Shown: positions 25,344-32,922, counted from the stretch's first letter. The stretch: DNA of 64,000 nt from Candidatus Pristimantibacillus lignocellulolyticus (GCA_023639215.1 CP097899.1:4274001-4338000), one strand, 5' to 3'. Program-made: numbers and translations. The notes: a model not told the origin generated them from the sequence alone.

Positions 25344-25460
25344 CTATAACGTTCAGGTATTCACGAACTTCCCTAGGTAGTTGTCACATGAATTAACTCC
25401 ATTGCTAAATGCCTCAGAGTGACCAAGGCGTATGACCGATGCGTGAATACTGTGTTATAG
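25344..25460 (-). repeat. attC-like site, full length (type A)
   Basis: CTATAACGTTCAGGTATTCA edge, hairpin AACTTCCCTAGGTAGTT, inner GTCACA against GAGTGACC, right arm GACCGATGCGTGAATACTGT plus GTTATA. About 115 bases of featureless sequence follow before the next gene end. Confidence 0.9.
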
Positions 25461-25575
25461 GAAGTCTGTGCCTTCCTTGAAACAACATTCAAATTCATTA
25501 TTTTATTGTAAGGTTATGTTAAATCTTAATGTTGATTTTCAGTGAAAGTATAAACCGCCCTAGTCAAAGTACCGA

Positions 25576-25995
25576 CTAGAGTAGTTCACTTAAAACCTTA
25601 ATGATTTTTTCCTTAGTTTGTGGTAATCGATTTTCAGCACCATCTGGATATAAAGGTTCACCCCAGGTAAATCCATCGCCTTCGTATCTTGGAATGAGAT
25701 GCATATGATAATGTGCCAAATCATTGAATTTCCCACCGTCTTGACTCATTCTAATACCATCAGGCTTATACAAGCATTTTAAGACAGTTGAAATGATTTT
25801 AGAGGCGTCCATTATGCTGTAAGTGGTATCTTGCTCGATTTCATCGATATCCAAGTAGTGTTTTTTTGGAAGAATTAGCGTATGCCCTTCATTAAACGGA
25901 GCAATGTCAAGTACACAAGTAATAAGTTCGTTCTCAAATATAATATTCAGATTTGGTTCAATTCCATTTGCAATCCTACATCCCAAGCATTCCAT
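25576..25995 (-). CDS. HIT family hydrolase
   Basis: 139 residues. N-terminal CLGC, then NEGHTLILPKKHYLDIDEIE, and the histidine triad HYHMHLIPR. Closely related to the HIT cassette at 14,046..14,480, so the two are paralogous cassettes, though diverged in the C-terminal third. The start is placed at the ATG at 25995, preceded by GAGGTGG; an ORF extension to 26088 has no ribosome site. Predicted nucleotide hydrolase or transferase. Confidence 0.86.
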   Translation of the reverse strand: MECLGCRIANGIEPNLNIIFENELITCVLDIAPFNEGHTLILPKKHYLDIDEIEQDTTYSIMDASKIISTVLKCLYKPDGIRMSQDGGKFNDLAHYHMHLIPRYEGDGFTWGEPLYPDGAENRLPQTKEKIIKVLSELL

Positions 25996-26129
25996 ATGGT
26001 AGTGCCACCTCACTTTAAAAGAAGTTTTGTTGTTATATACGTGTGAATATTCGATTACACTAATAGATTCTCCTACCAAATAGCTCAACAGTATGCCATT
26101 CGAATAACAACATTCAAAAATAATAGAGT

Positions 26130-26665
26130 CTATTGTAATGTAAACCCATTTAGATACTTAGACATTATTTCATTTGAGATACCTATAGCTTCGGTTCTGT
26201 CTAGGGCTGGTGCAGTGACCATCAAACCATTCACAGCAGACCAACCACCTAGATTATCATTCTTTATTTCCAAAAGTGCTATGGTAAGCTTGTCAATTGA
26301 TTTATTAAAGTACACAGTACCGAGTGGGTAATGATGTGGTTCGCCATTCTCAACATATTGATAAATAATCAAACCACTGTTGTCTTTACGTAAAACAACT
26401 TCTAATTGTCTATAGATTTCAGGAACTGGAACATAAACATCCTCTATATCTATTATTCCCTTAAATCTCCTGTTATCGGGAAAAGTCTTATAAATCTTTC
26501 CGCGGACTAGAACCCACCTTGTTGTTCAAATTCAATATTATCCATCCCCAGACTGTATTTGAACCCGTCAACTTCCATAAGAATTTCCTTTGGATAGTAG
26601 AAAGTAATAGTAAATAGTATTACAAATATTCCAACAACTAATATAGATTTGATTAATTTCCTCAT
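26130..26665 (-). pseudogene. Membrane-anchored hypothetical protein, frameshifted
   Basis: A good start (GGAGTG then ATG at 26665) opens a frame with one signal-anchor segment (SILVVGIFVILFTITFYY) that ends at a TAG near 26515. One frame over, the text continues VLVRGKIYKTFPDNRRF to IYQYVENGEPHHYPLGTVYF and ends at 26130, giving about 178 residues in total. A one-base deletion near 26520 explains it. Function unknown. The only other ORF call here is the C-terminal 80 codons. Confidence 0.65.
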
Positions 26666-26702
26666 TGCATCACTCCAGAGTATTGATTATTACACAGATT
26701 TC

Positions 26703-26816
26703 CGATAACGTTCAGGTATTCACGAACTTCCGCAGGAAGTTGTCACTGATTCTACTACTCTGTCAGATGCATCAAAGTGACCAAGGCAGAGCCGCTGCGT
26801 GAATACTGTGTTATCG
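26703..26816 (-). repeat. attC-like site, full length (type A, near consensus)
   Basis: CGATAACGTTCAGGTATTCA edge, hairpin AACTTCCGCAGGAAGTT (7-bp perfect stem), inner TTGTCACT against AAGTGACCAA, small GGC..GCC turn, right arm GCTGCGTGAATACTGTGTTA plus TCG. Confidence 0.93.
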
Positions 26817-26841
26817 GATGTTATCGTCTTCTTCGATTTAT

Positions 26842-27312
26842 CTACACTGATGTTGATTTATATTCTTTCTGTTTACATTGTTTTGTAATATACAATATCT
26901 GTCCCATATGCTCCGAATAATGGGTAGCACACTGATGTAGCATATCCAAATTTGATCGTTCTTTCCCTCTGACTATTTGTTTCCCATCGAACTTCTCATC
27001 TGGTAAGTGCTTTATTATTCCTATTACATACTCCATATTGGTATTGATTAGTTTTTCTGCTGCTATTTTTGTCATGAATGTCTTTAGGAATTCCTTATCA
27101 CGATCTCTATTTATCTCTTCATTACAAATGCCCTTTCTAATCCTTTCTTTAATATTTCCTTCTATATGTCTTAATAAAGTCGGAATATTATGACTTATTT
27201 TATCAGGGGACCAGTTTAATTGTTCTTCGCTTAGTTGTTCTATTGCCTTTAAGGTTCGATTTTGTATTTCCTCAAATTTCTTCATGAGCCACTCACGATT
27301 AAAATTTTCCAT
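26842..27312 (-). CDS. DinB/DUF1572-like family protein
   Basis: 156 residues, four-helix-bundle pattern of the DinB superfamily: NRTLKAIEQLSEEQLNW in the first helix, LRHIEGNIKERI with the first metal-type His in the second, and the C-terminal CATHYSEHMGQILYI carrying the HxxxH pair. These proteins are metal-binding; some are thiol transferases and others are stress-induced with no known reaction. GGGAGG precedes the ATG. Confidence 0.82.
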   Translation of the reverse strand: MENFNREWLMKKFEEIQNRTLKAIEQLSEEQLNWSPDKISHNIPTLLRHIEGNIKERIRKGICNEEINRDRDKEFLKTFMTKIAAEKLINTNMEYVIGIIKHLPDEKFDGKQIVRGKERSNLDMLHQCATHYSEHMGQILYITKQCKQKEYKSTSV

Positions 27313-27347
27313 TGATGCCTCCCGAATTAAAATCCTACGATAATTTC

Positions 27348-27459
27348 ATATAACGTTCAGGTATTCATGAACTTGCGCAGCAAGTTGTCAGAAAGCGATA
27401 ACATCCTGAAATTCCTCTGCTGACCAAGGCGTAGCAGCCGCGTAAATACTGTGTTAGAG
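27348..27459 (-). repeat. attC-like site, full length (type B)
   Basis: ATATAACGTTCAGGTATTCA edge, hairpin AACTTGCGCAGCAAGTT, inner GTCAGA against CTGCTGACC, right arm GCAGCCGCGTAAATACTGTG plus TTAG. Confidence 0.93.
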
Positions 27460-27491
27460 GAAGTTGCAGCCTTTCTTGATATACTTAGAGA

Positions 27492-28169
27492 TTAGGCTTT
27501 AACAGCCTTCCATATGTATTTTTGTTCTCTTATACCAATTTTATTATCTATCATGTTTTCACTCACTTTTTGCATTAATTGATTCTTATTTTCCGGCAGA
27601 GTATAATCCGGATTTCCTGGGATACAAGTTAGAAATTTAGCGTATTCTTCTTCATTCGGATAATAAGATACTGCACTATTGTATTCATGAATTTCTATAT
27701 CAACAAATCCATTAACATCTAATTTTTGAATGACTTTATCAACACTTACATGTATTCCATATATTATTCCACCCGAACGAAGCACTTTACTGTGTTCAAT
27801 AATGGATGTAGGGCCTCTTCGGTTATATATCAAATCAAATTGATTGTCCTGAAAAGGAAGTTCTGTCTTGGTTGTCGTATGAATAAAGTTTACATTAGAA
27901 ACTTTAGATTCTGATAACAATTCATTTGCAATTGTAATGAGTTCAATCGAATTATCAAAACCAATTATTGAATTAGCATACTTCGACATCTTTAATGTAA
28001 ATTCACCGTGTCCACAACCAGCATCTAAAACTGTACTATATTCAGAAAACATTGTGATTAAATTTTCTTCAAATACTTGCTCACTTGAAACTCCAATTGT
28101 TGTCGATATTGCATTATTCTTATATCCGCCATTTCGTTTAGCGATCATGTCATACCATTCCATCCCCAT
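27492..28169 (-). CDS. Class I SAM-dependent methyltransferase
   Basis: 225 residues with motif I TVLDAGCGHGEFTLKMSKYA (about residues 46 to 65), the IIGFDNS acidic strand, the FDLIYNRRGP motif IV and the LRSGGIIYGIHV motif V. GGAGG lies 6 bases before the ATG. Target unknown; the fold is that of small-molecule methyltransferases. Single-gene cassette between two full attC-like sites. Confidence 0.87.
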   Translation of the reverse strand: MGMEWYDMIAKRNGGYKNNAISTTIGVSSEQVFEENLITMFSEYSTVLDAGCGHGEFTLKMSKYANSIIGFDNSIELITIANELLSESKVSNVNFIHTTTKTELPFQDNQFDLIYNRRGPTSIIEHSKVLRSGGIIYGIHVSVDKVIQKLDVNGFVDIEIHEYNSAVSYYPNEEEYAKFLTCIPGNPDYTLPENKNQLMQKVSENMIDNKIGIREQKYIWKAVKA

Positions 28170-28216
28170 GATTAGCCTCCGTTAAGTTTGGTTTTAATAG
28201 ATCTTGCAGCCATTTC

Positions 28217-28330
28217 ATCTAACGTTCATGTATTCAAGAACTTCCGCAGGAAGTTGTCACTGAATCAGCTTCTTCTGCCAATAGCATCAAAGTGACCAAG
28301 GCGTAGCCGATGTGTGAATACTGTGTTATA
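28217..28330 (-). repeat. attC-like site, full length (type A)
   Basis: TCTAACGTTCATGTATTCAA edge, hairpin AACTTCCGCAGGAAGTT, inner GTCACT against AAGTGACC, right arm GCCGATGTGTGAATACTGTG plus TTAT. Confidence 0.93.
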
Positions 28331-28410
28331 TGCTGTTGAGGCCATCCTTGATATATCTTAGATATGCTTTAAGTCATTATTATGTTGTATGTTTTTTTAT
28401 TTATATATTT

Positions 28411-28689
28411 CTATAACCAGTTTTCATCATTTTTCCAATTTTCTTTAATAAGTTGTGATTCAATCTTTATACGATTCTTTAAGTTGGAATATAATAAAAT
28501 CACTAATCCTGTAATAAGAGATATACAACTTAAGATAAGAGGACCTGGACCAACATATTCGAGCATAGATTTAAACAAGTCTCTACTCCAAGAACTCATT
28601 CCTGATCCATAGATAGCTGCAGATAAATACCAAATTCCATATAAAAATGCTGAGATACAAATAAAAATTATTCCTATTGTGTTTTTCAT
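28411..28689 (-). CDS. Small two-helix membrane protein
   Basis: 92 residues: transmembrane segments GIIFICISAFLYGIWYLSAA and LILSCISLITGLVILLY separated by a soluble loop, with a charged C-terminus. No family recognised. A G-rich ribosome site precedes the ATG. Single-gene cassette. Confidence 0.6.
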   Translation of the reverse strand: MKNTIGIIFICISAFLYGIWYLSAAIYGSGMSSWSRDLFKSMLEYVGPGPLILSCISLITGLVILLYSNLKNRIKIESQLIKENWKNDENWL

Positions 28690-28831
28690 GATTCCCCCCG
28701 TATTGTTTATTATAACTTCTCGTAAATAGATTTAAGTCCTGATATTAAACTAAAACAAAAATGAATAATCATAAAAGATTTCTTGAGCAATCGATTTTGA
28801 ATGGGTTTCATATTACTAATTGCCCAATTGC

Positions 28832-28946
28832 ATATAACGTTCAGGTATTCACGAACTTGCGCAGCAAGTTGTCACATGAATCTACTACTCTGCCAAAAGC
28901 ATTACCGTGACCAAGACGCGGTCGTAGCTTGAATACTGTGTTAGGT
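28832..28946 (-). repeat. attC-like site, full length (type A); contains the pyrE stop codon
   Basis: ATATAACGTTCAGGTATTCA edge, hairpin AACTTGCGCAGCAAGTT, inner GTCACA against CCGTGACC, right arm GTCGTAGCTTGAATACTGTG plus TTAGG. The TAA stop of pyrE is the complement of the TTA in this GTTAGG end. Confidence 0.93.
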
Positions 28947-29483
28947 GATGTGACTGCCTTCTTGAGCTGCTGCCTCAATCAGTTCTTCCATCTTAAATAA
29001 TGAATGTAATTTGAGTCCTTCTTCTTGTAATTTCTTTCTACCTTCTATATTTCTTTCTATTACGATGATTACATCGGTTACGATTGCTCCTGCTTCTCTC
29101 AGGTCCTTTGCACTTAAAATGACTTGTCCACCAGTCGTCACAACATCTTCAATAATGCAAACTTTCTTGCCCTTTACATCAATTCCTTCAGCCAATTTAT
29201 ATGTGCCATATGCCTTAGCCTTTTTTCTTACAAAGGCTACTGGGATATTTGATTTCAAAGAAAGTGCCGTTGCTACTGGCACACCACCAAGCTCAAGTCC
29301 CGCGAGTATTTCAGTTCCTTTAGGTATTAACTTTTCAAGCTCCTCTGCAATCTTGGATAATAATTGAGGTTTAGATTCGAATAAGTACTTATCAAAATAT
29401 TCATTTGAGACTTTACCCGATCTTAAAAGGAACTCGCCAGTCAGATGTGAAATATCATAAATTTCTTTTGCTAAATTCTTCAT
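28941..29483 (-). CDS. pyrE: Orotate phosphoribosyltransferase
   Basis: 180 residues, standard length. PyrE joins orotate and PRPP to give OMP in pyrimidine synthesis. The PRPP loop KVCIIEDVVTTGGQVILSA is intact, as are the FVRKKAKAYGTYKLAEG flexible loop with catalytic Lys residues and the ILAGLELGGVPVA phosphate region. GGAGG lies 7 bases before the ATG. It lies alone between two full attC-like sites, and its stop codon overlaps one of them, so a complete biosynthetic gene is packaged as a cassette. No other pyr gene is nearby. Confidence 0.9.
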   Translation of the reverse strand: MKNLAKEIYDISHLTGEFLLRSGKVSNEYFDKYLFESKPQLLSKIAEELEKLIPKGTEILAGLELGGVPVATALSLKSNIPVAFVRKKAKAYGTYKLAEGIDVKGKKVCIIEDVVTTGGQVILSAKDLREAGAIVTDVIIVIERNIEGRKKLQEEGLKLHSLFKMEELIEAAAQEGSHIT

Positions 29484-29526
29484 TTAACTACCTCCATTAA
29501 TATGTTTATGTACTTGCAGTGATTTC

Positions 29527-29645
29527 ACCTAACGTTCTTGTATTCACGAACCTTGCGCATGCAAAGTTGTCACATGAATCTACTACTTCTGCCAAAAACA
29601 TCAAAATGACCAAGGTGCAGCCGCCGCATGAATACTGTGTTATCT
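29527..29645 (-). repeat. attC-like site, full length (type A)
   Basis: CCTAACGTTCTTGTATTCAC edge, hairpin CCTTGCGCATGCAAAG, inner GTCACA against AAATGACC, right arm GCCGCCGCATGAATACTGTG plus TTAT. Confidence 0.92.
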
Positions 29646-29677
29646 AAAGTCGAGGGATCCCTGTAATACTTGATACA

Positions 29678-30100
29678 TTACTCTATAATGTATATTTCTA
29701 ATACTTCTATATGATAGTCTGATAAATGATAAGGTTTTATCCAAATTTCTAATCGGTTCGAATTCTCAATATTAATTATTGAAACTTCCTTTCTTTCATT
29801 ATCATCTAGCTCATATACTTTTGTTCTCTTAGTGATTTCTACGTGTTTGTATGCCTCCTCACTTCCGTGTTCGAATTGATTATGATATAGATTGAATACT
29901 GTTTCTTTAGGACTAAAGTTTTTCAATTGTAAAGTGTAGTTTATTTTCATCTCTTTACCGAACTGTTCTTTTCGTTGATCTACTAAACTAACAAATTCAC
30001 CTAAATAACGATAAGCTACTTCATTCTCAGTGTTTTTTTCCTGTTTTGTACATGCTGTACTTAACAGAAATACTACTAATAATATTAATAATTTTTTCAT
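29678..30100 (-). CDS. Lipoprotein of unknown function
   Basis: About 140 residues. The N-terminus MKKLLILLVVFLLSTACTKQ is a classic lipoprotein signal with lipobox LSTAC, so the mature protein should be lipid-anchored on the outer face of the membrane. The remainder is beta-rich (YTLQLKNFSPKETVFNLYHN) without a recognised motif. I place the start at the ATG at 30100 after AAAGGA rather than at 30151. Confidence 0.75.
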   Translation of the reverse strand: MKKLLILLVVFLLSTACTKQEKNTENEVAYRYLGEFVSLVDQRKEQFGKEMKINYTLQLKNFSPKETVFNLYHNQFEHGSEEAYKHVEITKRTKVYELDDNERKEVSIINIENSNRLEIWIKPYHLSDYHIEVLEIYIIE

Positions 30101-30130
30101 TAAAATGTCCTTTCGATTTGCCTCGATTTC

Positions 30131-30246
30131 AGATAACGTTGAGATATTCACGAACTTCCACAGGAAGTTGTCACTGAATATGCTACTACTGCCAAAAGCA
30201 TCAAAGTGACCAAGGCGGTTCCGCCGCGGTGAATACTGTGCAATAT
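30131..30246 (-). repeat. attC-like site, full length (type A, distal end diverged)
   Basis: AGATAACGTTGAGATATTCA edge, hairpin AACTTCCACAGGAAGTT, inner GTCACT against AAGTGACC, right arm TTCCGCCGCGGTGAATACTG then TGCAATAT instead of GTTAT. Confidence 0.9.
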
Positions 30247-30283
30247 GATGGGAAAGCCTTCTTGGAATTACTCACACAAAGCT

Positions 30284-30826
30284 TTATTCAGGTCCTTTGT
30301 ATATATTGAATTCTTGTTTACTTCCCATTATAGTAAGGGTTAAATTATTATCTTTTATTTCATATTCATAAGGGGGTTCTACGAATGTTGACCATAGTTT
30401 TCTGCCATTAATATTCCAACATGCAAGTTCTAGTTCGGCACTCATAATTATTACATCCCTACTCCTTCTCCATCCCAAAAACCCAAAATCTGCTTTATCA
30501 ATTCCAATTCTTGTTGAATTCTCAAAATCATAAATAATTAAGCGCTCACCTGCTCCAATAAATAATAAGTTTGTTTCTGGTGCTACTAGAAAACCAGGAA
30601 CAAATCCAGATGAATAAAGTGAAAATTTCATATTAAGCAAAATATGAGTGGAACTATCAGAATTGCTAGTAATATAACAAATTAAAAAGTAATCATATTC
30701 TTCATCATAATCAATCTCTTCGAAAAGAATTGCTACTTTTTTATAATCATCATAAAGAGGTGGGAACTCATTTATTGAAAAAGTAATATTAATTTCATTA
30801 ATATAGTAAGATATCAGTATTTTCAC
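30284..30826 (-). CDS. Hypothetical protein, partial beta-propeller pattern
   Basis: 180 residues. The central FVPGFLVAPETNLLFIGAGE followed by LIIYDFENSTRIG, and IIMSAELELACWNINGRKLW, look like consecutive propeller blades. Similar stand-alone proteins are known as uncharacterised; no catalytic residues are evident. The start is uncertain, because the GTG at 30826 sits inside GAGGTGA. Single-gene cassette. Confidence 0.55.
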   Translation of the reverse strand: MKILISYYINEINITFSINEFPPLYDDYKKVAILFEEIDYDEEYDYFLICYITSNSDSSTHILLNMKFSLYSSGFVPGFLVAPETNLLFIGAGERLIIYDFENSTRIGIDKADFGFLGWRRSRDVIIMSAELELACWNINGRKLWSTFVEPPYEYEIKDNNLTLTIMGSKQEFNIYKGPE

Positions 30827-30852
30827 CTCGAATAATTGATTGCATTCCTTTA

Positions 30853-30964
30853 ATATAACGTTCAGGTATTCACGAACTTCCGCAGGAAGTTGTCAGACAG
30901 CAATTGCATCCTGAATTTCCTCTGCTGACCAAGGCGTAGTCGCCGCGTGAATACTGTGTTATGT
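30853..30964 (-). repeat. attC-like site, full length (type B, near consensus)
   Basis: ATATAACGTTCAGGTATTCA edge, hairpin AACTTCCGCAGGAAGTT, inner GTCAGA against CTGCTGACC, right arm GTCGCCGCGTGAATACTGTG plus TTAT. The GTATTCACG/CGTGAATAC outer stem is a perfect 9 bp. Confidence 0.94.
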
Positions 30965-31072
30965 GAAGGATCATTGTTTTAATTCTATATTTGTTAATAA
31001 CTAAATAATAAATGATTTATATCTCTCAGTTATTACAAGCTGTGATTATTTATTACAACATTAAACTTTGAA

Positions 31073-31402
31073 TTACTTTTCTTTAAATCTTTCAATTATC
31101 ATTACCCATGTACTCGGTCCTCCTTCTTGAGGATGCATAGATATAACAACTACTAACGTTATTATTATGAATATCAACCATATCAATATATTTATTGAAA
31201 ACTTTCGCTTCATATTCTTAAGTCTAAAATTCATAGCATAAATAAAAAACATAATAATAATAGAATTAATTATCAATGTCATTGGAACGCTTAGAATACG
31301 ACCTAATCCTGTCATAGGAAAATAATAAATCATTAAATTAATAAAAATAACAGTTGGTATTATTGAAACAATGAATACTATCAAACTTTGTTTTTTATTC
31401 AT
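31073..31402 (-). CDS. Small multi-pass membrane protein
   Basis: 109 residues with three transmembrane segments: LIVFIVSIIPTVIFINLMIY, MTLIINSIIIMFFIYAM and ILIWLIFIIITLVVVISM. GGAGG lies 7 bases before the ATG. No family recognised. Single-gene cassette between type B sites. Confidence 0.62.
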   Translation of the reverse strand: MNKKQSLIVFIVSIIPTVIFINLMIYYFPMTGLGRILSVPMTLIINSIIIMFFIYAMNFRLKNMKRKFSINILIWLIFIIITLVVVISMHPQEGGPSTWVMIIERFKEK

Positions 31403-31433
31403 TTTATTCCTCCATGAATAGCTCCTATCTTTC

Positions 31434-31545
31434 CTATAACGTTATTGTATTCACGAACTTCCGCAGGAAGTTGTCAGATAGCGATCACATCCTGAATTTC
31501 CTCTACTGACCAAGGCGTAGCCGCAGCGTGAATAATGTGTTATAT
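31434..31545 (-). repeat. attC-like site, full length (type B), recombinase-proximal
   Basis: CTATAACGTTATTGTATTCA edge, hairpin AACTTCCGCAGGAAGTT, inner GTCAGA against CTACTGACC, right arm GCCGCAGCGTGAATAATGTG plus TTAT. Confidence 0.93.
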
Positions 31546-31578
31546 GATGCCAGTGCCTTCATTGACCATCTATAATAC

Positions 31579-31935
31579 TCATTGTTTTTTTGAGACTTGT
31601 ATCTCCTTAGCATATATCGTTAACAATGAATTAGTTCCCCACGAACTTATAAAGGAGTACTTCTTACTGTCTTTTATTTCTTCCTCAGTTACTAAATCAT
31701 CGTTTATAGAATCAGTGAATTCTGTTCTAAAATCTTCATTGTTATCTGTCTTTAAATGTTCAATGTCATTACCAATTGATCTGTTATCAATCATTCTTAT
31801 GTAGTCAGTAAATTGAATTAAGAGTATTTGATCGTTCCATGTTTTATAGGTTATTTTTACATTTTCATTCATATGTTCTATTTTAATTATTTCTCCGTCT
31901 GCTAAAGAGATATCTAATAAATGAGTAATTATCAT
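31579..31935 (-). CDS. Hypothetical protein of the first cassette
   Basis: 118 residues, N-terminal half beta-rich (ITHLLDISLADGEIIKIEHM), C-terminal half acidic and helical, no known motif. AAAGGAG lies 7 bases before the ATG. It is the gene next to the recombinase and so, if entry was at attI, the last one to arrive. Its upstream edge at about 31,988 is a GTTATAT core directly joined to the candidate attI. Confidence 0.58.
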   Translation of the reverse strand: MIITHLLDISLADGEIIKIEHMNENVKITYKTWNDQILLIQFTDYIRMIDNRSIGNDIEHLKTDNNEDFRTEFTDSINDDLVTEEEIKDSKKYSFISSWGTNSLLTIYAKEIQVSKKQ

Positions 31936-31984
31936 TCATTAACTCCTTTCTAATAAGATTTCGACTAATATTTCCTGCACTGGT

Positions 31985-32129
31985 TTCATATAACACATTA
32001 TTTACGTATTTCGGTCATAGTGTCTTTTGCTGATATAGTGGGTAGTGTTTCTTTCGGTCTATTAGTGAACTGTGTTCACTTTGCTGTTCTTTATCTAATG
32101 TCTGCTTATGAGAGAAACATTTTTAGCCT
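31985..32129. other. Candidate attI (primary recombination site)
   Basis: The TTTCATATAAC edge found at the end of every cassette occurs once more here (31,986..31,994), but the following bases do not continue as an attC; no inverted right arm is present. Instead TAGTG occurs four times (32,018; 32,036; 32,043; 32,063), and a short palindrome GTGAAC-TGT-GTTCAC lies at 32,065..32,079. An attI is expected at exactly this spot: non-palindromic, between the recombinase and the first cassette. The integrase-binding interpretation of the direct repeats is inference. Confidence 0.55.
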
Positions 32130-32922
32130 TTACATATCGAGTGGGCTCGTTATGTTGCGAGTATTAATGTTTGTGACGTGTGTGTACTTTTGAGTAGTAC
32201 TGATATGATGGTGTCCGAGTAATTCTTGTATGAAGCGTATGTCCATTCCCCCTTCTAGTAAATGTGTTGCAAATGAATGTCGTAAGGTGTGCAGACTTAC
32301 TTCTTTATTCATTTTTGTTTTTGCCAATACTTGTTCAAACACTTTCTGTACGGTTCGCTCTGTAATATGTCCTTTGTTCTGCTAACCTGGAAATAGCCAA
32401 TTTGTTAACTTGTTATTCGCTTTATATTGTTCTATAGCTTGCCATGCTGTCGCAGATAATAAAGTATAACGATCTTTTCTGACTTTCAAATTTAGATATA
32501 GGGAAATGTCTTTTGTTCATAACCTTGGAAAGGGCTGCTGATGAATAGCTATTTGTTGAAGCGGTTTGTGAAGTGATGTCAGTATTGTGGTTAAACTTTA
32601 AGGTGTCTTGCTTATTTGCACTATAATTTACACTGACTTTTGAACCGAGAAATTGTTCTAGCTGAACCTTTTTTCTTGTATGTGCTCGACAGTAGGCAAA
32701 AAGATTGCATTCATCCTTTAATTGAGTCTCAACGATTATGTTTTTCTCATGAAACAGGGATACTAGTTGATTAACAGCTGAGCAGGTATACGGAATCATC
32801 CAATCTTTCTTTACTGGATCATATTTTCTTCCATGAATCTCTTTAACTCATTGAATAATTGCAACATCATATCCAAACGAAACAATTAACCACTGTTCAT
32901 CTTGTTATGTTACATAAATCAT
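32130..32922 (-). pseudogene. Tyrosine recombinase, IntI-related, inactivated
   Basis: The C-terminal frame keeps the HTLRHSFATHLLEGG box, QELLGHHHISTTQKYTH with the catalytic His and Tyr, and an ITSPLD tail like the RSPLD of IntI. Upstream, KVRKDRYTLLSATAW and NWLFPG are in the same frame but followed by a TAG at 32382..32384. The 5' part, starting at an ATG (32922) with GGAGGT, encodes an accessory N-terminal domain (VKEIHGRKYDPVKKDW, MIPYT) broken by two stops. The first catalytic Arg and core-binding domain are missing: 264 codons remain where about 380 to 400 would be usual. It shares the cassettes' direction. Confidence 0.8.

Noticed and set aside
649..31545. CRISPR array
   Set aside because: The repeats are too long and lie about 500 to 1,000 bases apart with genes, not short spacers, between them; no cas genes are present.
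649..31545. Array of insertion sequences or MITEs
   Set aside because: The repeats lack target-site duplications that I can see, are always at gene 3' ends in one orientation, and no transposase occurs in the region.
32130..32922. Annotating the recombinase fragment as a true integron integrase (intI)
   Set aside because: The IntI-specific insertion before the FPG motif is missing and an extra N-terminal domain is present; calling it IntI-related is as far as the sequence allows.
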